From the IMG/VR virus record IMGVR_UViG_3300021405_000010, positions 1-64,000 of that record: a stretch of 64,000 bases of DNA; one strand, 5' to 3'. The notes below the pieces were generated by a model. That model saw only the letters and a list, made by a program, of their open reading frames with translations, did not search any database and was not told the DNA's origin. Shown piece after piece: positions 37,936 through 46,537 of the stretch. The position numbers were made by a program, and so were the translations under genes. Each line of letters begins with the position of its first letter. Within the stretch, counting starts at the first letter, position 1. Source of the DNA: a virus.

Positions 37936-38190
37936 TTACTCTTCCTTGGCGGTCGCGCTGGCCCCGGTACGCGGCTGGGGCGTCTTAGCCTCTTCGGGCT
38001 CTGGCTCCTCCAGGTGCACCTTGGCGTCGGGATAATTGTGGAGGCTGGCGCTTGAGGCCTGGACGATGTTGCCCTCTTCTGCCTCGGCCTCTTCCCGGGC
38101 CACCTTCTCTTCCTGGTCGGCCTTGGCTTGCTGGGCGGCTTCTTCCTCGGAAACTCCGGGGACCTCTGATTGCTTTTTGGTGATTGGCAT
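37936..38190 (-). CDS. small acidic, disordered protein
   Basis: An 84-residue protein from the ATG at 38190 (EEEAAQQAKADQEEKVAREE, then EPEPEEAKTPQPRTGASATA). Low complexity, acidic, probably disordered. A longer in-frame start at 38247 would cross the hairpin at 38235-38260, so it is not used. Function unknown. Confidence 0.45.
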   Translation of the reverse strand: MPITKKQSEVPGVSEEEAAQQAKADQEEKVAREEAEAEEGNIVQASSASLHNYPDAKVHLEEPEPEEAKTPQPRTGASATAKEE

Positions 38191-38234
38191 AACAATGGAA
38201 GAGTTCGCGCGCCGAGCCTTACCTGGAGACAGGC

Positions 38235-38260
38235 TCCCCTCCCGCACCCACGGGAGGGGA
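38235..38260. terminator. perfect 10-bp hairpin
   Basis: TCCCCTCCCG (38235-38244) and CGGGAGGGGA (38251-38260) enclose six bases. It lies downstream of the minus-strand DUF3309-like gene and upstream of the acidic-protein gene. It lacks a T-run. Confidence 0.55.
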
Positions 38261-38371
38261 TTAATGGGATGTTATTCGTGTAACCGTGTCAACTTTGAGG
38301 CCGGTGTTAGCGGCCCTGGGGCTGTTGGCCCCATATCCACTGTCATTCCAGACGAAAGGATCCTATGGCAA

Positions 38372-38530
38372 CTAGATGACGTGCATCAAGATCAGAATGA
38401 TCACGATGATAAAAATCAGGCCGATTCCGCCCACCGGCCCGTAGCCCCAGTTGGCCGAATACCCCCAGCGGGGCAGCGCCCCGATTAAAAAGAGGATCAG
38501 GAGAATGATCAGAATGGTTGAGACGCTCAT
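38372..38530 (-). CDS. DUF3309-family small membrane protein
   Basis: A 52-residue protein (ATG at 38530): MSVSTILIILLILFLIGALP, then RWGYSANWGYGPVGGIGLIF and IIVIILILMHVI. The layout helix - GALP.W.YS..WGYGP(S/V)GG.G - helix is the DUF3309 hallmark, a family known from proteobacteria and others but with no known function. Two membrane helices flank the WGYGP loop. It lies next to a holin-like paralogue, so it could belong to a membrane or lysis set. Confidence 0.8.
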   Translation of the reverse strand: MSVSTILIILLILFLIGALPRWGYSANWGYGPVGGIGLIFIIVIILILMHVI

Positions 38531-38536
38531 ACTGTT

Positions 38537-38800
38537 TTATTCCTTTCTCGTGTCCGAGCCTTTGCCGTTGCGGGTTTCCACGTAGCGGTCCACCGTGCGC
38601 AGGCCTGCGAGGCCAAAGACCAGGGCGGTAATCGACTGGTAGAAATTGCCGAGGAACTTGTACTCCTTGATGTGCTGCTCGAATTCGGTCCAGCCGAATT
38701 CGCGGGAGGCCAGCGCCATCGCAAAAATAGTCAAGGGCAGGGTCAAAAAGGTCAGCACCGTGCCCCAGCACAAAAGCACTTTCCATCGCGGTTCACTCAT
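38537..38800 (-). CDS. small membrane protein, paralogue of 2564-2782
   Basis: An 87-residue protein from the ATG at 38800. It has a hydrophobic helix (LLCWGTVLTFLTLPLTIFAM), an amphipathic middle (FEQHIKEYKFLGNFYQ), a second helix (SITALVFGLAGLRTV) and a charged end (DRYVETRNGKGSDTRKE). The core SITALVFGLAGL..VD aligns with AVTALVTALAGL..FD of the 72-residue protein near the left edge. A holin-like or membrane-stress role is possible; the copies are 36 kb apart, which suggests old duplication. Confidence 0.6.
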   Translation of the reverse strand: MSEPRWKVLLCWGTVLTFLTLPLTIFAMALASREFGWTEFEQHIKEYKFLGNFYQSITALVFGLAGLRTVDRYVETRNGKGSDTRKE

Positions 38801-38807
38801 ACACTCT

Positions 38808-41800
38808 TTATAAAGGCCAAGTCTGCATCGCCGCCCAGAGATCCGTTTTCTGGACCGGCGGAGGGACAAATGCGGTCCCTCCCTGTTCGCCTCCCGGGTA
38901 CAAATTGGCGTAGGGCGGCATCACCCAGGGGCCTTCTTCCCGCTCGGCTTCCCGGTAGGCGATTCTGGCCGGAACCTGGATCTGGGTCTGCTGGTTTGAC
39001 CCCGAATAAGAGGGGACAATCAGGGGAGCGTGGAAGTGGTCATTCTCCCAGCCCAGGGCCGTGACGGTCGAAGTGCTCGTGACTGAGAACGGGAAATCCT
39101 GGACCGGCAGACTCCAGAGGAGCCGGGTGACAGTGGAAGTGCTGGCAACCGTAAACCCAAATCCGGCCCGTTGAACCTCCAGGCCCAGGGCGGTGACAGT
39201 CGAGGTACTGGCAACCGTGAGCGCGAAATGCCGTGCGACCTCGTAACCCAGGGCGGTGACGGTCGAATTGCTGTGCACCGAGACCGGGAAATGAAGGAGG
39301 AGGGTCTGATGAAACGCTAAGGCCGTGACGCTCGAGGTCGAGGCGACGGTGAAGGGGAAGCGTTTAGCGGTCTCAAACCCTAAGGCCGTGACGCTTGAAG
39401 TAGAGGCGACTGAGAAGGGGAACCGGCGTTGCACCCTTAAGCCCAAAGCCGTCACGGTGGAAGTACTGGCGATCGCGAAGGGAAAGCGCCGTCCGGTCTC
39501 AAACCCAAGCTTGGTCACCGTGGAAACACTGGCCACCGTAAAGGGGAAATGTTTCCCGATCGTCTGCTGCCACAGGGCGGTGACGGTCGAAGTAGAGGCG
39601 ACCGTTAAGGGGAAATGCTGGGCCGCTCCGGCGGTTTCAAAGTTGAGGGCCGTGACGGTGGAGGTGCTCTGCACCGTGAACGGGAAATGGCGCGCGGTTT
39701 CGTAGCCGAGGCGGGTGACGGTCGAGGTCGACGTTACCGTGAACGGGAAGTTCTGCACCGTGGGCCCCACCAGGGTGGCGTAGATCGAGATCTGGTAAGG
39801 GCCGCCAGCGGTGCCGGAGGTGTAGGGATTAATCAGGGTCCCGGTATAAGGGACGCTGGTGTCAAAGAGGGCATTACCAACCGGGGTATCGTAATAACCG
39901 GCGAAGGGATTCTGGGCCTGCTGGGCCAGCCAGTAATTGCCCGGCGCTAAGGTGGGCCCGTTGGCAATCGGCACCGTGATTAACCCGGTCGAGGAAGTGG
40001 GGGTGACCGCCGTCGAGGCGAGGAGCGCCCCAGGGACATTGCCTGCGTCGGCGTAGACCCCGAGCAAGAGATTGTTCGGGGTGGCGTCGGCGCTGAAAAT
40101 CGAGATCGAGCGCAAAATCCCGGCCTGGGTCAGGGTGACCTGGGAGGCCCCGATCCCGGGCTGGCTGGCCACATTAGCCCCCGGGCTGGTTGGCCCCATG
40201 GTGAAAGTCGCCACATTGGCCCCGTGGAACGAGAGGGCCGTCACCGTGGATGTGCTGGCCACCGTCAAGGGGAAATGCTGGACCACGATCGGCGCGAAGG
40301 TGGCGTAGACGCTAAAGAGATACTGCCCCGAAGCGGTGCCGCTGGTCGGGAAGGTCGAGGGAAGGGTCCCCGTCCAGGACTGGCCGTTATTAAATAGCCC
40401 TACCGCGCCCGAGGGTTGATCGTAGTATCCGCCTACCGCGCCCTGGACCTGGAACCCCAGGTAATAGGTCCCGGCGGCCAGGACTGGCCCGTTGGCGATC
40501 GGGAGGGTGTTCGTGCCAACCGTCGAAACCCCTACGGCGGTCGAGGCGAGTAAGTTTTTGTTAGTGGTCGAGTCGTAGATCCCCAGGATGTAACTAACCC
40601 CGGCGGTGCTCCAGAACATCGACATCGAGCTGATCTTGCCCGGCTGGGTCAGGGTGACCTGGGTAGCGCCGATCCCCGTGTAGGTCCCGGTCTGTGATCC
40701 GGGGCTAGTCGGGCCCACCGTGAATCCAGCCGCGCTGGACCCGTGGAAGTTGAGAGCGGTGACGGTCGAGGTGCTGGCCACCGTGAAGGGGAAATGCCGG
40801 ATGATCGTCGCCCCGTGGAACGTCAGGGCGGTGACCGTCGAGGTGCTCGCGACCTGAATCGGGAAAGTCGGGACCACCGCCGCGTACTGGAACCCGCCAG
40901 CGTCCCAGGCCGTCGTCCCGCCGGGCCGCAGAACCCCGTTAAAGTCGCTCGTAAAGACGCTAGATTTATTGAGGGCGGCATTACGCGCACCGCTGGAGCT
41001 GATGATCCGGAAATTCTGGGCGCTCGAGGTGCTGGCGTCAGTGGTCCCGTTAACAAACGTGGAGAGCGTCGTGTCCACGTTATGATCCATGGTCAGGGTG
41101 GCAACACCACCGACATTGTAATTGTCGGTCGCCATATTGGCGAAGATGTTGTTCTGGATCGTCCCTTTGGAATTCGCGACAGAGCCAGTGTAACTGCGGG
41201 TCCCAAACCCTTGCACGTCAATCGAGGCTAGGGTGTTATTGTAGATAAAGAACCCGTCCAGAGAACAAAAGATGTTCCCGCCCGTGGGGTTGTTAGTCCC
41301 GGTGGCGACAATGACGTTGTTGTAGACTAGGACCCCATTTAAGCCTTGAGCCAGCTTCCCGGTCGCGCCCGGGGTTCCATTGGCGGACAAATAGATAAAC
41401 GAGGTGGTGTTCGCACCCGGGTCGCCGTGGATGTAGTTATTGTAGATCTGGAGGCCCGTGATCGTGGAGCCGTCGTGCTCGGCCCAGATATAGATCCCGT
41501 TATGATGGTTCTGATCCTGGGGATCGTCCCAGATCGTCCCGGGCATCGTGATATCGTTGCCGTAGATCTGGTAGTTGCTAAAGATGCTCGTCCCATCAAT
41601 GTCGCCCGACTGGATGCACCAGTTGGCGTCTTTAAGCGTGTTGTTGTAGATCTGGCAGCCGGAAAAGTTGCCGGTGTCGCGCACGGTGGTGATGCACGCC
41701 CCGGCAGAGGTGACGACATTGTTGTGGATTAAGGTGTTATTGCGCTGCCGGTAGATATTGATTCCCGCTCCGGCATTGTTAACCAGATCGGCTTGAGTCT

Positions 41801-42275
41801 GCTTTTTATAGATGTTAAGGATCGTCAGGTTCCTGACCTCGATCCCGTTGCCGTAACTAAACTGGACGCCGTCCGAATAGAGCCCCGAGGCAGTGTTCTG
41901 GTTAGTCGCATTGATCTGGCCGTTGGTTCCCCCATCCACCGTGATGTAGTCAACGACGTAGCCGTTAATCGCCGCTCCCAGGCCCACCGCACCCGTGGAG
42001 GGATTTAGGGGCCAGCTGGCCGCGCTCATCACGGCATTGGGCTCGAAAAAGATGGTGACCGGGTTCCCGGAAGCACCCGAGCCCTGGACGGTCAGGGGCG
42101 TAGAGATGGTCCCGCACAAATGGACGGTCGTCCCGGGCCCGATCTGGATGCCGGTCGGGGTGCCGCTCGTCCAGTTGGAGCCGGTATTGAAGTAGGTTAC
42201 CGCCTTGGCATCGGCAGCATCCAGGCCGCTGCCGGTCCCCTGCTGGGTCTGGGCGATGTAGACGGCGTTAGGCAC
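38808..42275 (-). CDS. tailspike-like fibre: beta-helix, duplicated modules and 14 repeats
   Basis: An 1155-residue protein starting at GTG (42275). Residues 1-420 are a right-handed beta-helix with IYNN(T/Y)(L/I) rungs, homologous to the secreted protein at 13003-14541. From about 480 to the end there are 14 copies of a 20-23-residue unit (consensus HFPFTVASTSTVTALGFE). Two of these are interrupted by a beta-sandwich-like module of about 130 residues (FT(V/M)GPTSPG, then IANGP.LA.G.YW), related to the C-terminus of the protein at 42722-43519. The C-terminus is Trp/Pro-rich. It is probably an adsorption spike; a polysaccharide lyase or hydrolase activity is possible. Confidence 0.75.
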   Translation of the reverse strand: MPNAVYIAQTQQGTGSGLDAADAKAVTYFNTGSNWTSGTPTGIQIGPGTTVHLCGTISTPLTVQGSGASGNPVTIFFEPNAVMSAASWPLNPSTGAVGLGAAINGYVVDYITVDGGTNGQINATNQNTASGLYSDGVQFSYGNGIEVRNLTILNIYKKQTQADLVNNAGAGINIYRQRNNTLIHNNVVTSAGACITTVRDTGNFSGCQIYNNTLKDANWCIQSGDIDGTSIFSNYQIYGNDITMPGTIWDDPQDQNHHNGIYIWAEHDGSTITGLQIYNNYIHGDPGANTTSFIYLSANGTPGATGKLAQGLNGVLVYNNVIVATGTNNPTGGNIFCSLDGFFIYNNTLASIDVQGFGTRSYTGSVANSKGTIQNNIFANMATDNYNVGGVATLTMDHNVDTTLSTFVNGTTDASTSSAQNFRIISSSGARNAALNKSSVFTSDFNGVLRPGGTTAWDAGGFQYAAVVPTFPIQVASTSTVTALTFHGATIIRHFPFTVASTSTVTALNFHGSSAAGFTVGPTSPGSQTGTYTGIGATQVTLTQPGKISSMSMFWSTAGVSYILGIYDSTTNKNLLASTAVGVSTVGTNTLPIANGPVLAAGTYYLGFQVQGAVGGYYDQPSGAVGLFNNGQSWTGTLPSTFPTSGTASGQYLFSVYATFAPIVVQHFPLTVASTSTVTALSFHGANVATFTMGPTSPGANVASQPGIGASQVTLTQAGILRSISIFSADATPNNLLLGVYADAGNVPGALLASTAVTPTSSTGLITVPIANGPTLAPGNYWLAQQAQNPFAGYYDTPVGNALFDTSVPYTGTLINPYTSGTAGGPYQISIYATLVGPTVQNFPFTVTSTSTVTRLGYETARHFPFTVQSTSTVTALNFETAGAAQHFPLTVASTSTVTALWQQTIGKHFPFTVASVSTVTKLGFETGRRFPFAIASTSTVTALGLRVQRRFPFSVASTSSVTALGFETAKRFPFTVASTSSVTALAFHQTLLLHFPVSVHSNSTVTALGYEVARHFALTVASTSTVTALGLEVQRAGFGFTVASTSTVTRLLWSLPVQDFPFSVTSTSTVTALGWENDHFHAPLIVPSYSGSNQQTQIQVPARIAYREAEREEGPWVMPPYANLYPGGEQGGTAFVPPPVQKTDLWAAMQTWPL
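39040..39765 (-). repeat. array of STSTVTAL-type repeats
   Basis: Eleven consecutive 60-70-bp units (of 14 in the gene) encode FPFTVASTSTVTALGFE-type repeats. The DNA units are diverged (synonymous changes) while the peptide core is conserved, which points to selection on the protein and not to recent slippage. Confidence 0.85.
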
Positions 42276-42288
42276 ACCCTAGGACTCT

Positions 42289-42714
42289 TTAATCGATGCG
42301 GAAACTGAAGTCGGCAGCGTTAAACGTGATGTTGTTCCCGTTGGCGATCGACTGCTGGCTGCCTGCCGGGATGTCGTTGAGCAGGATCAGGTTCCCGCCG
42401 CTAGACGCATCACGCAGGCCGGTCGCGACAATCGGGCCCAGGGACCCCGTCGCAGTGAACCAGGAGAGCGGGAAGCTCGCCCCGGAGCACACCTTGGCCC
42501 GGTTGGCCGCTGCGGCAAAGAAGGCGGCGGAATTAGTGATCGCCAGCCGCACGTAACCGGCTCCGGTGACTTCCACGCCCCCGGAATCCGCGAGGCCGGG
42601 GCTGGTCGTAAACATGCAGACGTACCATGTCCCGGGAATAGTTGGGGTGACGAGTTTTCCAAACCACTGGTCTTCCAGCAGATGGACGAAGTAGGTGGCT
42701 AGTTCTTGGGGCAT
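42289..42714 (-). CDS. small tail-fibre-type virion protein
   Basis: A 141-residue protein from the ATG at 42714. The pattern WYVCMFTTSPGLADSGGVEV, then GYVRLAITN..AFFAAAANRA, SFPLSWFTATGSLGPIVATGL, GGNLILLNDIPA, and IANGNNITFNAADFSF, matches a widespread phage fibre/virion domain (YVGLFT..P...GG.EV.G.GY.R......F..A........F......WG.I..(V)GI.DA..GGN.L......). It forms part of the fibre operon and probably sits at a fibre tip or as an accessory adhesin. Confidence 0.7.
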   Translation of the reverse strand: MPQELATYFVHLLEDQWFGKLVTPTIPGTWYVCMFTTSPGLADSGGVEVTGAGYVRLAITNSAAFFAAAANRAKVCSGASFPLSWFTATGSLGPIVATGLRDASSGGNLILLNDIPAGSQQSIANGNNITFNAADFSFRID

Positions 42715-42721
42715 AATTTTT

Positions 42722-43519
42722 TTATCCGAATAGGGTGGCGTAACCGACAAACTGAAAAGCTCCATTACCGGCACTGGAAAAGCTTGCGGGAAGGGCCCCG
42801 GTCCAGGTCGTTCCATTGTTCCAGGCCCCCAGTCCCACTCCGTTATTGTAGGTGCCGTTGATGGGGGCTTGATTCTGCCAAGCAACCCAGTAGGTCCCGG
42901 CTGGAATGGTGGGGCCGTTCGCCACCGGCACAGTCTGCAAGCCAGCGTTGATGGTGGGTACGACTGCGGTCGAAGTGCCAGCGATCAGGGTTCCGGGGAG
43001 GTTTGCGGCATCGGTATAGAGCCCCATGATCAGATTGATCCCGGAAGTGCCGCTGGTTAGATAGGTAGAGAACGATTTCAGGACCCCGCTTTTTGGGTTA
43101 ACAACCTGAACCCCGGTTATTCCGCTGAAACTTCCGTTGCTGGTTCCTTGCGCGGTAGGTCCAACATTGAAGTTGGACCCAGGAGGAGCAACGGGCCCGA
43201 TCGAACCGGCCAGCTTCGCTTCCAGGGAAAACTCCGTATCGCTGGGATTAACCGCGCCTGCCAGCGCCTGGACCTGTTTTGCCAGCAGAGAAAACACTGT
43301 GTCATTCGAGCTAACTGTGCCGCCCAGGGCCTGCAGCTCTTTTACGAGCAGGGAAAAGACCGTGTCGTTTGAATTGATCGTGCCGCCGAGGGCCTGGACC
43401 TGTTTTACCAGCAGAGAGAATGCCGTGTCGGTGGAAGTCGCTGTGCCGCCCAGGGCCTGCAGCTGCTTCACCATGAGCCAGAATACTGAGTCGCCTATCG
43501 CTGCTGGTTGAGCACTCAT
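42722..43519 (-). CDS. fibre-associated protein: 27-residue repeats plus shared beta module
   Basis: A 265-residue protein. Residues 5-115 are five tandem helical repeats of 26-27 residues (DTVFSLLVKQVQALGGTINS type), probably a trimeric coiled-coil-like shaft. The rest (FNVGPTAQGTSNGSFSGITG, then VANGPTIPAGTYWVAWQNQA) is the same module found twice in the spike at 38808-42275. The combination of a shaft with a globular cap is fibre-like. The gene is part of the fibre operon. Confidence 0.65.
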   Translation of the reverse strand: MSAQPAAIGDSVFWLMVKQLQALGGTATSTDTAFSLLVKQVQALGGTINSNDTVFSLLVKELQALGGTVSSNDTVFSLLAKQVQALAGAVNPSDTEFSLEAKLAGSIGPVAPPGSNFNVGPTAQGTSNGSFSGITGVQVVNPKSGVLKSFSTYLTSGTSGINLIMGLYTDAANLPGTLIAGTSTAVVPTINAGLQTVPVANGPTIPAGTYWVAWQNQAPINGTYNNGVGLGAWNNGTTWTGALPASFSSAGNGAFQFVGYATLFG

Positions 43520-43520
43520 T

Positions 43521-44012
43521 TCAAGTCCACTTGCCGTAGGTCAGGTTGACCGATTTACCGGCATTGGGGCCGCTTGACTGGCTAACCACCAGATCCCCTC
43601 CGTTAACGACCTGCAGACTGATCTGGCTCGCGGAATCGGGCGATTTCATCGAGACTGGCGGTGCCGTAGCTTCCACCCAGCCAGCATCCTGCCGGGCATA
43701 AGGCGTCCCGTCACTGGGCGCGTCAGCGGTGATTACCCCAGGCGCTCCGGGCGCACCAGCTGTCCCGGGATCTCCCTGGTCGCCCTTGGGCCCCGTTGCT
43801 CCGGGCTCGCCCTGTGGTCCCTGTTCACCCGCTGGCCCGGGCTCGCCCTGTGGTCCTTCAGGTCCCGCTGGTCCCGCAGCGGAATCGCTCGAAAGGTCGG
43901 CAATCCTGAACCGGCCTCCGGTCTGCAGCTCACGGGCGTACAGGCATCCGTCACTGCCGATGTACCAGCTCAACTGGGCTGGCGCTCCTCCGAGATCTTG
44001 TGGAATTGGCAT
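43521..44012 (-). CDS. collagen-like tail fibre protein (short)
   Basis: A 163-residue protein. An N-terminal head ([20 protein letters not shown], ending ELQTGG) is shared with the 604-residue fibre at 44019-45833. A collagen-like GXY stretch (about residues 50-95; [19 protein letters not shown]) follows, then a C-terminal domain ([20 protein letters not shown]). Collagen-like triple helices are common phage fibre shafts. The head domain probably docks on the virion. Confidence 0.75.
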   Translation of the reverse strand: MPIPQDLGGAPAQLSWYIGSDGCLYARELQTGGRFRIADLSSDSAAGPAGPEGPQGEPGPAGEQGPQGEPGATGPKGDQGDPGTAGAPGAPGVITADAPSDGTPYARQDAGWVEATAPPVSMKSPDSASQISLQVVNGGDLVVSQSSGPNAGKSVNLTYGKWT

Positions 44013-44018
44013 AAGTTT

Positions 44019-45833
44019 TTACCAGCCGGTGTCTGCTGTGAAATGCCATTGGTAATTGGCGTTGCTGGCATTTTGAGTTGTCGTAGAAAAACCACCAAAT
44101 CCTCGCACCCCAACTACCTGTGCGGCGGCAATGGCCCGACTGGTGGTTGCCGTGGCATCATAGAGAGCGTTAATTGCCCCGGTGTTACCGTTGTAGCCTG
44201 TCATCGTCGGTGTTTTCGCCATTATTTTTGGAAACGAAATCGGCAAAATTGGGTTAGCACCTCCTACGATAAGATGATAGATCATCCCTGGACTGCTAAC
44301 CGTACCGGGAGCAACATTGTAGTCATAGCTTTTGCAGTAATACCGCAGACACTCGTCGAGATTCTGGGAGAACGGCCTGTCGATAAAGGGTGAACAAACC
44401 GGCCCAGGTTCATGCTGAGCGGCATAAAACCCCCACGAATTACCAACGGTAGCTAGCGAGTTTAAATTATTCGCAACTCTTTGATCGCCGGTCACCCACT
44501 GGTTAGGAGTTGCCGTGTTGTAAGTAGAGCCTGCCCCAAAGCAAAAGCCCAAAATGTATCCGGTTGTTCCCGGCTGATTGGCGAAGGCCATGCTGCTCGG
44601 CCAAACGGGGATATTTGGGAAAGTGAAGACGGTCAGCGTGTTGGCCACCGGAGCAACAGGGATGACGTAAGAATTCGCTCTCCCGGAATCCTGCAAATAA
44701 ATGCAAAATGGAACGCCTGCCCCACTAATCATGGTGACCGAGAGCGAGGTCGCTCCTCCGCTGATCGGGCGGTACATCGGCCCTTCGATATACTGCTCAA
44801 CGCAATAATAATCTCCTGCAGCCAAGCTCGCTTGAGCCGTCGAAACCGACATTTGCAACGAATTGCGGGTGAAAACGTAGGTCGTTCCAGGAATGCTCGC
44901 TTTCGTATTGGACTGGGACCCATTGACCACTGCGGTTAACCCCGCCGATCTGACCGCAAACCATCGATCAAGAATACGTCCAGCCGTTCCGAGAGGATTA
45001 GCCGCAAACAGAGCTGTCTGGGTTACTTCAAAATTCGGGTTCCCCACGGCGTTGACGGTATTCAGCCGAAGAGTCCAGATAGAAGATCGCGGCACCAGAA
45101 CCTGGGAATCTGAACCAAGGATGGCGATATTACCCACATCGGTACTGACAGCAGTAGGACCAGGGGTCCCTTGAGGTCCAGTGGGTCCAGCAGGTCCTTG
45201 CGATCCGGTTGCGCCGGGAGTGCCTTGCGGTCCACTGGAGCCTGCAGGTCCTTGTGGTCCTGCAGCGCCGGTATTGCCTTGTGGCCCTTGTGGACCGGTC
45301 GCGCCGGGCGTTCCCTGTGGTCCGCTGGCACCCGTATTGCCCGTGGGTCCTGCGGGTCCTGCGGGTCCGGGGACTGTACTGGCCGCTCCCTGTGGTCCAG
45401 GAGGTCCCTCTGGCCCTTGTGGCCCCTGAATCTGGCCGATATCCACCCATGCGGTGCCGTTCCAGACCCAGGCGTGTCCGGTATCCAGTGCAGTGTAGCA
45501 ATCGTTAGGCGAATTGCCGCTCGCAGGAAGACTGGCGGCGGTTGGCACCGTGCCTTTCATGTTGAGACCAGTCCCGGCTGGTCCCTGTGGCCCCTGGGCC
45601 CCTGGTGGCCCTTGAATACCTTGGGGACCGGTGCCTCCCTGTGGTCCGGCTAGTCCCTGCGGCCCCTCCGGCCCAACTGCTCCCTGTGGCCCCTGGATGG
45701 AGAATTTCTCGATATCCTCGTAGATCGTGAACAGGCAGTTAGTCTGCAGTTCGTGCGCGTAAAGGTTCTCGTCCTGGCCGATGTACCACGTCAGCTGGGC
45801 AGGACCGCCGATCACGTCTACTGGGAGCGGCAT
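44019..45833 (-). CDS. collagen-like tail fibre with C-terminal receptor-type domain
   Basis: A 604-residue protein from the ATG at 45833. The head ([20 protein letters not shown]) matches the 163-residue fibre. Two GXY stretches flank a 40-residue module ([20 protein letters not shown], then [14 protein letters not shown]). The C-terminal 300 residues ([20 protein letters not shown], then [41 protein letters not shown]) are homologous to the end of the fibre at 46538-49105. It is probably a receptor-binding fibre. Confidence 0.8.
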   Translation of the reverse strand: MPLPVDVIGGPAQLTWYIGQDENLYAHELQTNCLFTIYEDIEKFSIQGPQGAVGPEGPQGLAGPQGGTGPQGIQGPPGAQGPQGPAGTGLNMKGTVPTAASLPASGNSPNDCYTALDTGHAWVWNGTAWVDIGQIQGPQGPEGPPGPQGAASTVPGPAGPAGPTGNTGASGPQGTPGATGPQGPQGNTGAAGPQGPAGSSGPQGTPGATGSQGPAGPTGPQGTPGPTAVSTDVGNIAILGSDSQVLVPRSSIWTLRLNTVNAVGNPNFEVTQTALFAANPLGTAGRILDRWFAVRSAGLTAVVNGSQSNTKASIPGTTYVFTRNSLQMSVSTAQASLAAGDYYCVEQYIEGPMYRPISGGATSLSVTMISGAGVPFCIYLQDSGRANSYVIPVAPVANTLTVFTFPNIPVWPSSMAFANQPGTTGYILGFCFGAGSTYNTATPNQWVTGDQRVANNLNSLATVGNSWGFYAAQHEPGPVCSPFIDRPFSQNLDECLRYYCKSYDYNVAPGTVSSPGMIYHLIVGGANPILPISFPKIMAKTPTMTGYNGNTGAINALYDATATTSRAIAAAQVVGVRGFGGFSTTTQNASNANYQWHFTADTGW

Positions 45834-45834
45834 A

Positions 45835-46068
45835 TCAAGGGATTTTGCTGTAGCCAGTGGCCGCGCCTGGGAGCGTGCATTTCGCTGGCGGAACAGTGTT
45901 TGAGATGGGGTTAGCAGCGTTGATCCGGGCCACCTGATCCTGGCCGTTGTAGCGGACCGGGATCCCGCTATTGGCCGGGTTAACGTAGGGGCCAGGGCCA
46001 TCTTCCCAGGCTATCGTGGTGGGTGGGCCTTTGGGGAAGGTGACCGGCATGAAGGGGTTATTATTCAT
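45835..46068 (-). CDS. short hypothetical protein of the fibre operon
   Basis: A 77-residue protein ([20 protein letters not shown], then [20 protein letters not shown]), Pro/Asn-rich with a few strands. No family is recognised. It is ATGA-coupled to the micro-gene upstream and ends one base before the fibre gene start. Confidence 0.5.
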   Translation of the reverse strand: MNNNPFMPVTFPKGPPTTIAWEDGPGPYVNPANSGIPVRYNGQDQVARINAANPISNTVPPAKCTLPGAATGYSKIP

Positions 46069-46205
46069 GGCAGTTTAGAAAGCGTTGGATTGGCTATCTT
46101 TGGGCCTGATTCTAACAGGGTTGACGGAGCGCCTCCGCTCGGCGGCGGCCAGACCGGGAAGGGCGGCAACCCTGGCTGGCCGCCCGGTGGATGGAGAACA
46201 ATCAT
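46065..46205 (-). CDS. 46-residue Pro-rich protein, tandem copy of the next gene
   Basis: From the ATG at 46205: MIVLHPPGGQPGLPPFPVWP, then PPSGGAPSTLLES, ending PTLSKLP. It shares GQPGLPPFP(V/T)WPPPSGGAP and the SLSKLP/TLSKLP end with the adjacent 110-residue protein at 46202-46534, so the pair is a tandem duplication with a deletion. CTGCCATGA occurs at both junctions, giving ATGA overlaps. Confidence 0.5.
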   Translation of the reverse strand: MIVLHPPGGQPGLPPFPVWPPPSGGAPSTLLESGPKIANPTLSKLP

Positions 46206-46534
46206 GGCAGTTTAGATAGGGATGGCGAGGCCTTATCCGGCAGCACGCAAAACTTCGAGTGCGGCCACGCAGGCAGTTGCTGCTGCTGGTTCTGGCCGGT
46301 GGCTCCGGATGGCATCTTGGTAGGAAAGAAGGTCGCCTTCCAAACGCCCCCGGGCGGATAAGGATTGGCCGTCGAGATATTGGCCGTTTGCCCTCCTCCA
46401 TAAGGGAAGGGGTTAGTGATCGGCCCCAGTTCCGGGGCCGTAACCGGCGCGCCACCAGAGGGCGGGGGCCACGTCGGGAAGGGTGGCAGGCCGGGTTGGC
46501 CAGCCAATGCTCCAATTTGTGGGTTATCGCTCAT
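46202..46534 (-). CDS. Pro/Gly-rich small protein of the fibre operon
   Basis: A 110-residue protein (AGQPGLPPFPTWPPPSGGAP, then TNPFPYGGGQTANISTANPY, FFPTKMPSGATGQNQQQQ). Mostly disordered composition; a short N-terminal segment and a Q-rich part may be an assembly or linker region. It precedes its shortened tandem copy and follows the long fibre gene. Confidence 0.55.
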   Translation of the reverse strand: MSDNPQIGALAGQPGLPPFPTWPPPSGGAPVTAPELGPITNPFPYGGGQTANISTANPYPPGGVWKATFFPTKMPSGATGQNQQQQLPAWPHSKFCVLPDKASPSLSKLP

Positions 46535-46537
46535 AAA

